Shown here: piece after piece, positions 46,484 to 58,849 of the stretch
Layout of the letters: every line of letters begins with the position of its first letter
How positions within the stretch are numbered: position 1 is the first letter of the stretch
From: Pestalotiopsis fici W106-1
Taxonomy: Eukaryota; Ascomycota; Sordariomycetes; Amphisphaeriales; Sporocadaceae
Reading direction: 5' to 3'
NCBI RefSeq assembly: GCF_000516985.1
Contig: NW_006917096.1
Span: forward strand, 543,606-607,605
Length of the DNA: 64,000 bases
Notes under the pieces: model-generated
Told to the model about the DNA's origin: nothing
The model's database searches: none
The model's input: the letters and a program-made list of their open reading frames with translations, nothing else
Position numbers and translations under genes: made by a program

Positions 46484-48417
46484 TCACTGCAGCTCTTCAG
46501 CAGTCAAGTTCCTTGCGCTTGTCATGATCTCGGCGAGCGTCACGTTTCTCTGTGCCCAAGTACCCTGGAACACCGCATTGCCCTCGACCTCGACGACGGC
46601 CTCACTGCTCGAGCTGACAAAGTTGTCCGTAGGCAGTCGGTGGTCCTCGCCAAGTGTAGCATTTTCAGGCCAGTAGGGACCCTCGTTGGGGCGGAACTGA
46701 ATATCCAAGCACTCCTGGAAAGCGACTTGAGGAATGCCCGCAAAGAAATCGTCATACTGAACGTCCATGGCCTCTTCGAGGGAGCGGATCTCGAGGTCTT
46801 GGAGAGGCGCTACCTGTGCCCTGTACGATGGCTGCAGCAGGCGCCAGGGATTCCGGCAAGTCACGTCGGCGCACGACTTGGTCGCGAGCAAGAGGGCATT
46901 GAGACGGGCCATGAGCCGCGACGTCTCGGCGTCTGGGCTCAGCGCCAGATTGGTCAGCTCCCACGGGTCCGCGGCCGTGTCGTACAGCTCCGTCTCGTTG
47001 GTGCACCAGCGCGAGTACAGGTATGACGAGAGATCGGCGCTGCCACCTGATCCGCCACTGTTTACGATACGCAAGGTCTTGTAGCTGTTGTTGGCGTAAG
47101 AGTTATTCGCAAAGTTTTCGGGCTGCTGCGGACCCCAGAACTCGACATTGATGATCTCCCGGACGTCGTCGTCCTCGGCGGCGCGGCAGGCGGCCCGCTC
47201 CACCAGAGGGTTGAGCCAGGTTGAGAGCAGACTGCGTCCGTCGAGGATGGCCGGCCACTCCTTTGTGTCTACGCCAGCCAAGTCCAGGAACGTGGGCGCG
47301 AGATCCAGATGTACGCTGGGGGAGGACGAGGTAACGTTGGCGGGGACACCAGGGCCACGGACGAAGAAGGGCAGATTAGTATCCTCGCGATAAGGCAGAG
47401 CTTTGCCGCCAGGCATGCGGTGTTGCCCAAGATGATAACCATTGTCCGAGGTATAAATCAAGTAGGTGTTATCCAGGACGCCCTTGTCTTCAAGCTTGGC
47501 CACCACATCATTGATGATCTCGTCAATGCCCTGGAGAGCCTGTATGCGGGCCTTGTACCAGGTATCCAGGCCGGTAATGTTGATTGCACCAAACTGATCC
47601 AAGTCCTTGAGATACGACGGTTTCTGGACCGTGTACTCGTCGTCTGGGTTGAAGTTGGGATTCCTTGGAACTTTTGCGTCTGGATAAGCGTCAAAGTGCC
47701 TTGCCAGTGGGATAGGGATACCCAAATGTCCTGAAAAGTGTGGAGAGGTCGGGGCAATGGTCAGATAGAACGGCTTTTCTTGTGAAGTGAGGTAATCGAG
47801 ACGATCGAGGGCCTTGGTTCGAATGATGTCTGTCTGGTGATATCCGTGGTACGCGACGGGCGTTCCACCGTCGGAAGACATGACAACATTGTTGTATTGA
47901 TACGTATATGGGTCGACCAGAGCATCGATGTGAGTCCATCCTTTGGGCGCCGTGGCGTAGTTGTGAATGTTGTATCCATTCATGAACTTGCCCAGGTACT
48001 CTGCGTTGTATCCAGCGTCCACCATCCAATGAGGCAGATAATCATCATCTTCAGCAGCAGTGAGCCACTTGTCGTAGTTTCCGCCCGGCGAGAGGACATA
48101 GGTGATATTGGTGTTGTGTGCTGCTTGCCCGCGAAGCAGCGAGGCGCGACTTGGGCAGCATTGAGCAACCGTGCAAAAATGATTCTGTGATGTGCATGAA
48201 AGATCAGTTATATATAATTCTTCTTCATCTTGATCCATAGACTCACAGTAAATGATGTGCCCTTCTCGGTGAATTCTCGCTGAAGGATGGGCTGATACAT
48301 AGTCGAGTCAAGATGTAGATCTTGATCGTCTGTGAAGATGACGAGAATATTGGGTTGCGCAGCCAGCGATAGGCCAGCAAGACTAAGGCCCAGGAGGGCA
48401 CGAAGTGATCGAGACAT
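46484..48417 (-). CDS. Secreted arylsulfatase (sulfatase family, 2 exons)
   Basis: Minus-strand exons 48417-48247 and 48184-46484, with a 62-bp intron (GTGAGT...CATCACAG, phase 0), give 623 residues. The start is the ATG that gives a clean signal peptide, MSRSLRALLGLSLAGLSLAA. QPNILVIFTDDQD (metal-binding Asp30/Asp31) follows immediately. The intron falls just before the sulfatase signature CCPSRASLLRG; Cys66 of C-x-P-x-R is the residue converted to formylglycine, and its next neighbour is also Cys. Further active-site text: YLGKFMNGY (Lys123), APTSPHFSG (His206), YTSDNGYHLGQH (Asp304/Asn305) and GGKALPYRED (Lys318). Many N-glycosylation sequons (NNSYANNSY, NVTL) fit a secreted protein. It should hydrolyse sulfate esters, for sulfur scavenging or phenol-sulfate detoxification; the choice is open. 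Confidence 0.95.
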
Positions 48418-51206
48418 TTTGATCAAGATTCGAGTTAAGCGACTGCGGAGGTGTCAGTCTGGCGGGTTGAGAAAATGTTCAATATTGATGCACTCGAGAC
48501 ATGACTGCATCATTATATATTGCAATACTTCATGAAAACGTCAGGCTCGGTATCGTAAAATTGTCAGCTTGATGACGTTTGCAGAATGGTCACTCAGGAT
48601 TTGGCTGGCAATGCCTCCTATAGCTTGTCGGGACTCCATGTATGTTCAGGGTGCAATGAATACCTAGACAGGAATCATTACCGACCATGCCGACTATTGA
48701 TCCTACAGACTGGCAATATCATCGTCGCACTGTTGTTTGCAAGTCTGCGCCTCTAGATGATAGTTGCTGTAAACGGACTAGTGGGTCTGTGAGATTATAT
48801 GAGATGCATTGTAGAGTTGTGGTTGGTCATGATTCGCGAACGAAACCGATACCGAGAAGCTGACTGGAGCTCCACATCTTCGTTGTATAAGACGGAAGGA
48901 TCCGCTCATTCGATCCCCATGATAGGCAACAAAACGGTGAAAAGGTATCTATGTTTTCTTTTTTTTTTCTTGTTGAGAGGAAATTTTGAACCTCTGATCT
49001 TCAGAATTGAAGATTTTATCTTGAGCTTTTCACAACTACAGTACAGTGCCCTTTCGATTGCCCGTAGTCGATTGTATCCCGATTAGCCAATCTCAGATGT
49101 TTGACAGAACTAAATGTGTATCGTGGTCGAGCAACGAAGCATTTGCTTAAGGTTAATAGGTGAAGCTCGAGTTGGTTGACAAGGTAAAGATTTCGAGTGC
49201 AAGAAACACTATCCGTATGGGTGTTCAAGTCGAAAGTCAGCAAACGGTATCTTCACCGACTTTGCTTGGGAACTGGCCAAATGACACATAAATACTGGGC
49301 CTTGTCACTGAGACAGTGACTACTGACAAATACTATAGGCTCATGGCCTCGCAGTTTTGTTTGTCTTCGTTTCTTTTATGTTTCTCTAGGTTGGTATAGT
49401 ATACCCACTGCTTATAGCCTGCCTAGATAGGCTCTGGCTTGATTGTCAATTTAACTATTAGCACCCGCCAAGGTTAACTATTTACCTAATCATTGATAGG
49501 ATCAAGAGCAACCAACCAAGAGCAGAATTTGGAGTCGCTTTGTGTTATGACAGGATCAATTGGGACGTTTGAGTGTTGAGTAAGAAGAATGAGAGTCTAT
49601 ATCGCCCACAGCGTGGGCTATCAAATTCGAGAAATATTTGATGCAAGGACTGCGCAATCGTTATAACATGGTCCTCAGGGTTTGGCATGCTCGTACTGTC
49701 GATAGCTCCCGGCTTTTAGCGATACGGTCGGTTCTCAAGTTGCGGCCGTGCTGATGGACCCCCTCCTGCTCTCTGCTTCGGAAATTAGCTGATGTTACTC
49801 TACGTAGGGATTGCACCTCAATTAGGTCCGAAGAGTCTTTGCCATTCATTTTGGAATACAAATGAATCTGAAGTACGAGACAGGAGATGCTGGAATGGAA
49901 CAATGCTGGTGTGTATCCTGTATCCATTTGAGTAAATGGAGTTGATACTGCGCATGCAAAGCTCCATCAAAAAGAACGCAAAGCAACAAAGTTATACTCG
50001 AACATCGATTGAGCTTTTTGGCTGCCATAATGCATTTGCACAAATACAAGGCATTATTGATTCATCCAAAGACAAGACGATACCGTTATTCAAGACAAGA
50101 AGCTGTGCAGTTGCTTTATTGTTTTACCCGTACGGGCCAAAGTATACTGCTTGAAAGCGGAAGTCAGAAGAAGAATCTTTGGTGGCAATACTGTGAAGTC
50201 TTCATACATGAATAAGGTGAGAACAAACAATCACAAAGATCGAATCTGGTCCGTCCAACAAGACTTGCTAACATACACCGTTGCCTCAGATCTTGTCTGG
50301 TTAGGGACCTTGATGATCCGCAATGCTGCAGTTTCAGGTACTGTGCTTTTATATGCCGGCACAGAGGAGTTACCCAGTGCATAGATCTAGGTCCACTTAT
50401 GGTCAAGCTTGTAAAGTTTTGGTGCCCTGTAGCGCCTCTTGGGCATGCACAATGATGACCTTGCCCCCTTCACTGTTTATTAGTGCTTTGAACCCTGAAC
50501 TAAATGCCCAACACGAGGCGGGATCCAGCCAAAAACAGGCTTGCACAGGCTGGTGACTTGGTTGTTAGTCGCTAACGGCCGTTGGGTTGCTGGACATGTA
50601 AACACCAAAAAAAGAAACTGGCTGCACGCGAGGGATCGCTCTTGTTTCTCGATTTACGATTAGCGCACCCTAAGTCTCTATTTGGTGGGCACTGTTGAAG
50701 ATCTCACGCATTGGAGTTTCTTGTCTGACTGGGGGAAGTTGGACGGTCAACTGTTGGTAGCTTGCTAATCCATTCATTTGCCTGTCTTTTTTTTGGAGGG
50801 TCCTCTTCATGTTACATCACGCTTTTCACTCTCTTTGCGAATTCTCTTTCCAAGTCATGATTGAGACTTTGGGGACAACGAGATCTCTATAATAGCAGCC
50901 ACATTGCGCCCAAGAAGCAAATTAGCTTTTAGCTTAGCTTAGCTAGCTACGGAGCTGTCGCCTCATCTGCCTCCTCCCCGACGATTACGACAAAATATTG
51001 GCCTTCGGATGACGGCGACGCGATCGACTCCACCAGACGCCGGGCGTCGCGCAATTGTGCCTTGAACGCCATTCCCGACCGGACGATTGACCGACCGACA
51101 TTTGAGTGGGAGAAGGATAAAAAAAAAAGCCGCATTCCAGTCCACTGCGACGCCTCGTCGAGACTCTTCTTCGCGCACTCCGGCGAAAGAGCCGTGAGAG
51201 TCCGGA
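48418..51206. other. Intergenic between arylsulfatase and acidic protein genes
   Basis: The two flanking genes are divergent, so this holds both promoters. Only short frames without recognisable domains are present. The stretch at 50940-51206 has high coding-like GC and open frames on the minus strand, but these are shadows entering the gene that starts at 51207. Confidence 0.45.
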
Positions 51207-54200
51207 ATGCTGTCACATCTCCGCTTCCACCGCCGGGGCACCTCCAATCCCACCTCGCCTGTGCCAGAGAATGGCCCAACGTGGGACAGCGCTGCGCTGC
51301 AGCCAAAGCAGCCGTCTCCCGACGAGGTCCCCGGTCCGGTGTCTGGTAAAGAATCGCGATATTCTCTAGGCACATCACATGCGAGCCACGGCAATGGGGC
51401 GACCACCTTTCCCTCACAGCCAAATGTAGTGTCGCCACCACTACCGTCATCTCGAGAGGTTCCTCCCACTCTACCGCCCATCGCGCGGATAGCTTCGCCA
51501 CAGCCAAATGCCCCGATGCTATCGCCAGAACAGGAACACAAGCTGCGCGAGGATAGCAAGGCGTCGCAAAGGCCACCGTACAATGAGAAATCGGGCTTCC
51601 TAGGTGGATTGGCTTTGCAGAACTACCAACGAGAACAACAGGATGCCGCGAGGCCAGGCCCTGGTCGGAATTCGGTCAGCTATGGGAGATCAAATGCGTC
51701 TGCCGTGACAAGCCCGACGGACAGGAATGCTTCAGTATCTTTCCTCTCGCCAACAGAACAGTCTAGCAGTGGTACTAGTGGAAAGCGACAACATGCTGCA
51801 AAGTTACAAAGTGACGCAATGGGGGCCCCTGCCCAAAATACTGTACCAGAACCAGTACGGGATCGCAGAAGCATACCTTTTCTCAAGAATCCTATATCGA
51901 ATCTACTTTTAAGGAGGAAGACGAGTCAGAGTGTTCTCCCAGAGCTGTCACTACCGCTACGCCGAACTCGAGAGGAACCATCATACCAGCCTATAAGGGG
52001 CACCAGAGTTCATGATTTCAGTGCGCCACGTCCTCGGAGAATCGTCTCGAGCAACGATGTTGCTTCTCTGGTTGGGGAAAAGCCAGTGGCAGAGGCCCGT
52101 CCACCTCCAATACGGGAAACCGAATCGCCTCCACAACCTGGGCCTCCGGTTCCTCCCAAGGACAATCAGGCGCCCTCGGATCGGACGTCTTCTTCTGTTC
52201 ATTCCAGAACCATGTCTGTCGACGCCAATGACTTTTCGAGCCAAAGCTCGAGACGGGGCAAGGACAGCGCCAGGAGACAAAGCTCGATCCCATCCTCCAT
52301 CTCTACTCTCTCACGGAACACGTCTGGAGTGTCCAGCAAGGGGATCAAGTCCTCTATTCCTAAACATATGAAGAGCACATCCTCAAGGTTCAGCTTTGAC
52401 ATGATTGGAGCTGCAAGTGCAGAGAAATTGCTCGAGGAGAAGCACCGGCAACGCCAACAAGAGAAACAAGCAGAGTCGCCCACATCGAAACGGGACTCGC
52501 GATTTGATGATTTCGACGAAGACAACTTTGATTATGATGCCATGGACTACGATGATGGACTCGAGGAAGCGATTCCCGGTGTGAACTGCGACTATTATGA
52601 GGAAGAAGTGCCCGAGGTGGGACTTGATCCAGACAACGACCAAGAGAACTTTGCCGGTTTTGTTTTTCAAAGATCTGGCCCTGCGTCATCTCTGGCCAGT
52701 CCTCTAACCACTGGACTGGTGCCGACACCAAGAGACATGGACGGGAATGTGATCGGCTATGCAATGACCAAGGAATCACCTGGTATTAGTGGACTCTCCT
52801 CGACAGCATCCATCGGTGGAGAGACCCTCAGATCTCCCGAATCACCCATGCTCGAAAGCCCAACTGGACTAGGCATTCAAGGACTCGATGCGAAGATTGA
52901 GACGCCCGAGGAAGCACCACTCAAACAAGAACCGTCATCTCAGGATCCGATGATACCGAGACATCTAGATAAAGACGATGAGCTCTACTTTGGAGGACAT
53001 GATTTTGAGGGCGAGGGCGACGGTAATGCGATTGATGAGTCACTCTTTGATCTTGACGACACGGATCAATGGGGTAGGCCAATCCCAGGCATGTTTGCCA
53101 GCGCATTAGCCCAAAAGATGAACCGCCAAGAAGCTGCCAAATCCGAGTCTGACGATATTACTCCCAAAATATCAGCGCAGCCTGATGTAGGTGAGCCTCT
53201 GAGCCAGGATTCTCTAAGTGCAGCTTTGCGTGAGAAACTGGGCGCATTGGAAACCTACGAAGAAGAGGATGAAGAGGACGAAGAGGACGAAGAAGAGGAA
53301 AAAGAGAAAGAAGAGAAGGAGACAAAACATGACTGCGACGACAAGATTGAGCAAGAGAATAACGAGCTCGAGGGAGAGAAGGCGGAGGAGATACTGAAAG
53401 AACCATTGCCGCCGATATCCGATTTACCTGAACTAAATCAGGATACAATGCTGGCAACCCAAGCCGCACTGGCGGAGGCCGTCCAAAAAGCTGCCGACTC
53501 AGGAAAGTTTCGACGCGCTTCCACAACACCACCTCTGCCTGCCGAGTTGACTGTTACATCCCCTACGACTAGTGGCTCGGCAGGGTCCAACCAGAATATC
53601 GACGACGCATTTGGAGATTATGATTACGATGATGATTATGGCAACGGCCTGGACGACTACGAACTTGACGATGATGCCATCATTGCCGAGGCCAATGCGA
53701 GCGCACTGGCAAATGACGACGATGGTTGGTACGGCCAAGAATTCGGCTTCTATTCAACGCCCCTTTCCCAGACGCAGAGAGGAAGTAATATTTTCAACGA
53801 AGCTGAGACGTCCTATGGTGGCTATTTTGGACCTAGCGGTGTCATGCGTTCAAAGTCGGGCCGTGTGGTGTCGAGAGAACCAAACTTGACTCCCATCACT
53901 GAACGCTCCGAGTATTCGAACCGGAATTCTATCATGAGCATGCCGATTCCCAGCAGTGGCGGTCGGGATGGGCCATTGCAAAGTCCTGGTTTGGCCCAAC
54001 TGGCAATGATGGCAGATGATGATAATATGACTCTGTCAAATTTGCTACGTTTGCGGACAAAGGCATGGGGAGGCTCACAGGCATCTCTAGCGAGCTCCCG
54101 CGAGGGTTCCCCTAGTGATCGTAATGGCGCCACCAGCCCGTTTGGTCAAGAACGGGACCGCCCCCATAATGGCCCTGGCTCAGGTCATGCGCGCAAGAAC

Positions 54201-54692
54201 TCGGCCTTTTCCATCTGGAGCATGGATTCAGGCGCTGGCAGTGGTCAAGGCAGCCCAACACTGACCATGGCAATGGTGGGCGCACCGAACAACCCAATTT
54301 CTCCGCCCAGTGTGCCGCCGAATATGGGCCTCAACACGACGACGTCGCCCTTACCTGCACCTTTGTATAGCCCTCCGCCGCTACCACCGGCAGGTCACAC
54401 TGGTTTCCCGCCAGTCATTGAAGATGAAGAGACCGAATCTGAACTCGCGCCAAGCCCGGTGATTTACTCGCAGCCTTCTTCCGCCATGGAGGCAATGAGT
54501 CCTTCTGTTGGCAAGCCCTCGCAATCCCGACCCGGCATGGGGCATCGTCACAAAGGCAGCTCAGATAGCATCTCCTATCACAAGGAAGAAGACAGTGGCG
54601 AGACACGCTGGGTCATGGAACGGCGGCGCACCGCGGAATCTGGCGAGATTGAGATTTTGGGCCGTCAGGTCGTCGAAGGCGGCAGGATATAA
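51207..54692 (+). CDS. Large acidic, disordered fungal-specific protein (single exon)
   Basis: One uninterrupted frame of 1161 residues from ATG at 51207. It has no enzymatic domain I recognise. Composition is Ser/Pro-rich with many SP/TP and RxxS motifs, so it is probably a phosphoprotein. Acidic/aromatic blocks lie at about residues 432-449 (RFDDFDEDNFDYDAMDYDD), 685-705 (a Glu/Asp/Lys-rich run) and 802-815 (DYDYDDDYGNGLDDYE). Proline-rich segments follow near 1035-1075 (PLPAPLYSPPPLPPAGH), a possible SH3/WW/profilin ligand. The C-terminus, ETRWVMERRRTAESGEIEIL then RQVVEGGRI, is compact and looks conserved in fungal homologues of this type. Function is unknown; a scaffold or cell-polarity role would be guesswork. 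Codon use fits a real gene along the full length. Confidence 0.88.
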   Translation: MLSHLRFHRRGTSNPTSPVPENGPTWDSAALQPKQPSPDEVPGPVSGKESRYSLGTSHASHGNGATTFPSQPNVVSPPLPSSREVPPTLPPIARIASPQPNAPMLSPEQEHKLREDSKASQRPPYNEKSGFLGGLALQNYQREQQDAARPGPGRNSVSYGRSNASAVTSPTDRNASVSFLSPTEQSSSGTSGKRQHAAKLQSDAMGAPAQNTVPEPVRDRRSIPFLKNPISNLLLRRKTSQSVLPELSLPLRRTREEPSYQPIRGTRVHDFSAPRPRRIVSSNDVASLVGEKPVAEARPPPIRETESPPQPGPPVPPKDNQAPSDRTSSSVHSRTMSVDANDFSSQSSRRGKDSARRQSSIPSSISTLSRNTSGVSSKGIKSSIPKHMKSTSSRFSFDMIGAASAEKLLEEKHRQRQQEKQAESPTSKRDSRFDDFDEDNFDYDAMDYDDGLEEAIPGVNCDYYEEEVPEVGLDPDNDQENFAGFVFQRSGPASSLASPLTTGLVPTPRDMDGNVIGYAMTKESPGISGLSSTASIGGETLRSPESPMLESPTGLGIQGLDAKIETPEEAPLKQEPSSQDPMIPRHLDKDDELYFGGHDFEGEGDGNAIDESLFDLDDTDQWGRPIPGMFASALAQKMNRQEAAKSESDDITPKISAQPDVGEPLSQDSLSAALREKLGALETYEEEDEEDEEDEEEEKEKEEKETKHDCDDKIEQENNELEGEKAEEILKEPLPPISDLPELNQDTMLATQAALAEAVQKAADSGKFRRASTTPPLPAELTVTSPTTSGSAGSNQNIDDAFGDYDYDDDYGNGLDDYELDDDAIIAEANASALANDDDGWYGQEFGFYSTPLSQTQRGSNIFNEAETSYGGYFGPSGVMRSKSGRVVSREPNLTPITERSEYSNRNSIMSMPIPSSGGRDGPLQSPGLAQLAMMADDDNMTLSNLLRLRTKAWGGSQASLASSREGSPSDRNGATSPFGQERDRPHNGPGSGHARKNSAFSIWSMDSGAGSGQGSPTLTMAMVGAPNNPISPPSVPPNMGLNTTTSPLPAPLYSPPPLPPAGHTGFPPVIEDEETESELAPSPVIYSQPSSAMEAMSPSVGKPSQSRPGMGHRHKGSSDSISYHKEEDSGETRWVMERRRTAESGEIEILGRQVVEGGRI

Positions 54693-55391
54693 TACGTCTT
54701 CAGTTACTTTCCTTGTATATCTTGACTCGATTCATGTTGATCGAGATGAGTGGATTTTGCCGAGAGAGCCACGAAGAAGTGATCGGCTTGTTTGGGGAGC
54801 GAGTCTTTGGTTGGTATATATAGAATGATTGCAGCGCCTGCATACCCTTTTCCTTTTTCTGGCCCAGGGACGGGCCTGACCTCTTTACCAGAGGTGTAAT
54901 GTGAATAGACTATGGATAGGGACTGGATAGTGTAAAACAAAAGCTCAAATAGGCCGAGGTGGTAAAGGTCCCGTTTTACATCAAGGGTGCTTTCTAGAAA
55001 AACATTGGTACAGGCTCTCTGCCCATTAGCTCCGCTTCTGATTCAACAGAATCGGACAATGCAGAGGTCGCGATGGTGCCCACATATTAATAATACAGTG
55101 GACGAGACAGTGGATTAGACGAAGTATTGAATGCAGATATGCGGAGCCCGAGACTGACGTGGCAGTGTTCATTAATCCCGCGCTGTGTGAGCATTTGACT
55201 GACAATCGCTGCTTCAATGTCCTCAATTCTCGACATCACGATTTCCTCCGCCTTTGCGCGCTGAGCATTGGCAGAGATAGACTCCCGTGCTGATCGAGCG
55301 ACACACCAGATTTGCGCTGCTGTCCTCGCTAGGAAGTCGTGAGCTGTGACTGCTGGGTGTCGTCTTGTGCTCAGAAGAGCGAAGCAATACT
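54693..55391. other. Short intergenic region before the HET gene
   Basis: It holds the 3' region of the acidic-protein gene and the promoter of the HET gene. Minus-strand frames at 55026-55495 have no recognisable domain. No gene seen. Confidence 0.5.
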
Positions 55392-57585
55392 ATGTCTGAC
55401 GAACGGATAGAACTGGACAAACCGAGCGAGCAAGATCTAAAACCGGCCTGCTCATCTTTAAGTCTCTGCAGTATATGTCGCCAGATATTCGCCAATCCCT
55501 ACCTTCCACGAGGCCTTTCTGGAGAGGAATTCAAGCATCACACGTCCCACAAGGATGTAGTAGAAGCCGCTGAGCAGCGTTGTTACATATGTCGGCTGCT
55601 GAGAGATAGGCTGGCAGATCCAGACCTCCGAGTCCCGCTGCCTACGCAATCCGAATCAGCTACGCCATTGCGATTCCTCTACAAACTTAAGAAACTTGCC
55701 GTCAATGTTACCATTACTTTCTCTTGCCTCTGCGTTGGTGGCAGCTCAACGAAACTACTAGACCTCATGGTCCAGCAAACGGGTAAGTGAATGTTGGCTA
55801 CATAGCTGTAGATGGAACATACTCATCTTAGAACTGACTTGGCATTCAGGCAAGCAGCTGGCTACTGACTGTTCGGGTCATACCACATGGTCTGCCTCAA
55901 TCAAAGAGCGAGCAAGACAATGGGTTCGAGACGAGTCGGCGGAGAGAACCGTCTTGGATCCAAATCGCTTTCCCCCAAAGCGCCTGTTACACGTTCGATC
56001 GTTGTCCGAGGATGAGCAGTACCAAGTGTCATTGTGTGAGGACAACGCATTGCCTCGAGGAACTCAGTATTTGACCCTGAGCCATCGTTGGGGACAGAAC
56101 AAATTCTTACGTTTGATGGAGAGCAACATTGAAAAATTCAAACAATGTGTTCCGTATCAGCTACTACCTAAAAACTTCCGAGACGCCATCAAGATTACTT
56201 GCGACCTGGGCTTCAATTACCTGTGGATCGACTCTCTCTGCATCATCCAAGATTCGAAGGAAGATTGGTTCAGCCAGGGGTTAAACATGGGCCAAATCTA
56301 CCAAAATGCAACATGCAATATATCTGCGGACGTTGCCCATGATAGTGAGGCAGGTTTGATCAGGTCAAGAGACATCGAGACATTCTTGCCACTTCAAGTC
56401 GACGACGTTGCGTGGAGGGACCCAGCGATTAAGGGTGACGGTCTTTCACGCTACGTTATAGCACACGAGCCATGGAGGGTAGTAAGTAGTGCACCTCTTG
56501 CCAATAGAGCATGGGTCTTTCAAGAAAGACTACTCTCTCCAAAGATTATGCATTTCACTACTCGGCAAGTCTTTTTTGAGGCCAAGACGGAGGAAGGCTT
56601 CAGCGAGCAGTGGCCTAATGCTGTTCCAAATTCATGGTTGGGCTCACCTAGTGTGGATACGATTGTATCTTTGTGGCGTTGTATGAATGGAGCAATGCAT
56701 ACGTCTGAAGAGAGGTGGAGCACCTGGACCCATCTCGTAGAAACATACAGTCAGATGAGACTCACATATGATACAGACAGACTAGCTGCTTTGTCTGGTA
56801 TAGTCAAGGAAGTGCAGCGCAACACGGGCGACGAGTACGTGGCTGGGCTTTGGAAAAAGGATTTGCTACTGCAGCTACTCTGGCACAGCAAATACCTCTA
56901 CAGCTCTAACCGCACGCAGCAATATACGGCACCAACATGGTCTTGGGCTTCGACTGGGACTGCGGTCTGGCATGGTCTCACACCTGACCGATTTTATTAC
57001 GGCCAAAAGAATCGCGTGCAGGTGCTTTGCAAGCTTGTAGAAGCTCAAACGTCACCCATGATGGACCAAGACAACACTGGTGCTATCAAGGCTGGCTTCC
57101 TGCGACTCCAAGGATCCCTACGAGAGGCACGACTGAGCCAGAGCGACCCAAAAGGCAAAGCTAAACCATACTGGACAGTTGGACACTCGAGAAAGAAGAT
57201 TGCCTTTCTGCCAGATGTAATCACTCCAGCAGACTTAAACAAGCCCCAAGACAACGATCATTATAAACGTTGTCTGAAGCGAGTCTTTCGGTGGTCCTTA
57301 GATGAGAATAAACACATCATATTGCAACCCACCATTACGGTTCATCCCCCGACACAAAGCGTATTCTTACTGCCGATCCTCTCAACCATTGGGGCTGGCA
57401 TTTTTGCAACAATGGGATTGACACTCATACCCACTGATCGCGTTCGAGGACAGTTTCACAGGGTCGGCTTATTCTTGACGGTACACCACAGCGGAGTCGC
57501 CAGCATCCTTCACCACCCTTGTGACATTGAAGAGTCGTATTACGAGAAGAAGAACCGTGGTCGATACACAATCTCAATCATATAG
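55392..57585 (+). CDS. HET-domain (heterokaryon incompatibility-type) protein (2 exons)
   Basis: Exons 55392-55782 and 55850-57585, with a 67-bp intron (GTAAGT...CATTCAG, phase 1), give 708 residues. The three HET signatures are intact and in order: YLTLSHRWGQ (SHRWG at 208-212), NYLWIDSLCIIQDSKEDW (254-269) and NRAWVFQERLLSPKIMHFT (349-367). The N-terminal part has CSICRQIF and CYICRLL cysteine pairs that may bind zinc, a feature of many long HET proteins. The C-terminal half has no recognised domain apart from TAPTWSWAS, a common post-HET motif. HET domains mediate non-self recognition and programmed cell death in filamentous ascomycetes, and many such genes have no known partner. It lies 1.3 kb from an AT-rich transposon block, a typical accessory position for the family. 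Confidence 0.94.
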
Positions 57586-58849
57586 CATTACTCCTAGTGT
57601 GCTCAGCGCTGCAGACCTTTCGACTGAGATCCTGATGCCATGTGCAAGACACGAAGCCTCAAATGTATAGGTGAATGTGTTTCTGGAGGATTTGGGAAGC
57701 AGGAGCGAGAGTTTCCAGCTTCTTCGAATGGTCTTGAATCACTTGAGACATGAAATTTTCTGTTAATAGAGCCGTTTTCTTTATACCGATAAGCTGTCCA
57801 TTGGTACGACAAGGCAATTGTGAACCTATACAAGATTTGGATCCTCAGTTTGTTTTTTGATCGTAGTGGTCCTGATTTGGTTATGGAATGGGAACTATCG
57901 CCAAGTACCCATTTGATAAAATCTTAGGAAAGGAAAAGGGAAGAAATCCTGCTACCTTTATGGGATCAATACGTCGGCCTACAAGACTTGGGCCAGCTTA
58001 TTTCTTCACCGAACCACCAGGTTGCATGAAGTGTTCCTAATTGTGTTTACGCATACCATGTATTGTGATATAGACATCTCGAGGTCAAACTGAGCAATCT
58101 TGGTCTCATCTACCTTCTCCCCTTTGCGACGCGTTGTCGTTGGTAACCTGCGAGTCAGGGCGTTCCCAAACCCACAAGGATAAGCGCGTGACTTTTTAGG
58201 CAAGAGCCCAGAACGCGTATTTTCTTTAGTGAGAAAATGCAAGACATTGTAGATTCTGCAGGCAGGAGGCCAGATGTCTAAACTGACCCGGACTCATGCA
58301 AGATGCCCGCCTCTATATTTATTACTCCATCTAGGGTACACCCCAACTACACCCCATACTTTGTCCGCATGCACAAGGGCCGCATGTTTCCCATCGGGTC
58401 GATTGCCTATTTCGGATTCATGGCCACTCGTGGAGTTTGAGTATAGTAATGAACTCTCATTAGCGCGAGCTCTCTTTGATTTTTGTGCCGAAATCGGGGT
58501 CGAGGTTCTAGTGTAATGTGCTATTGGAAGATCGTCTCGTGACTGTAAATTGATTGAGTAGACTGGATGAAATAAATGAAATGGTCTTGATACTACGAAT
58601 GGACTGGATACTACCTAGTATGCGCCCGTTAGAGATAAAAGCTCAGAGTGTTCAGCAAGTGATCTTGAAGAGCTGGATGCAGGTTCTGGCCCAGGACCTG
58701 TTGATGGTGCCTGCATAGTACGGAAGTCGCTCCCAAAAGTCATGGCCCACCCCACTTGACAGGGGAAATTTCCACTCAGCTGTCACCAGCTGTCAATAAA
58801 GTCACAGCTGCCATTAAAACAGCCAGGCACCCCTACACCGCCAGATATA
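57586..58849. other. Intergenic region between the HET gene and the second AT-rich block
   Basis: Short frames (57603-57833 and 58006-58242 minus, 58274-58516 plus) have no recognisable domain. Three CAGCTG palindromes lie at 58777, 58787 and 58805, just before composition turns AT-rich. No gene seen. Confidence 0.45.
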
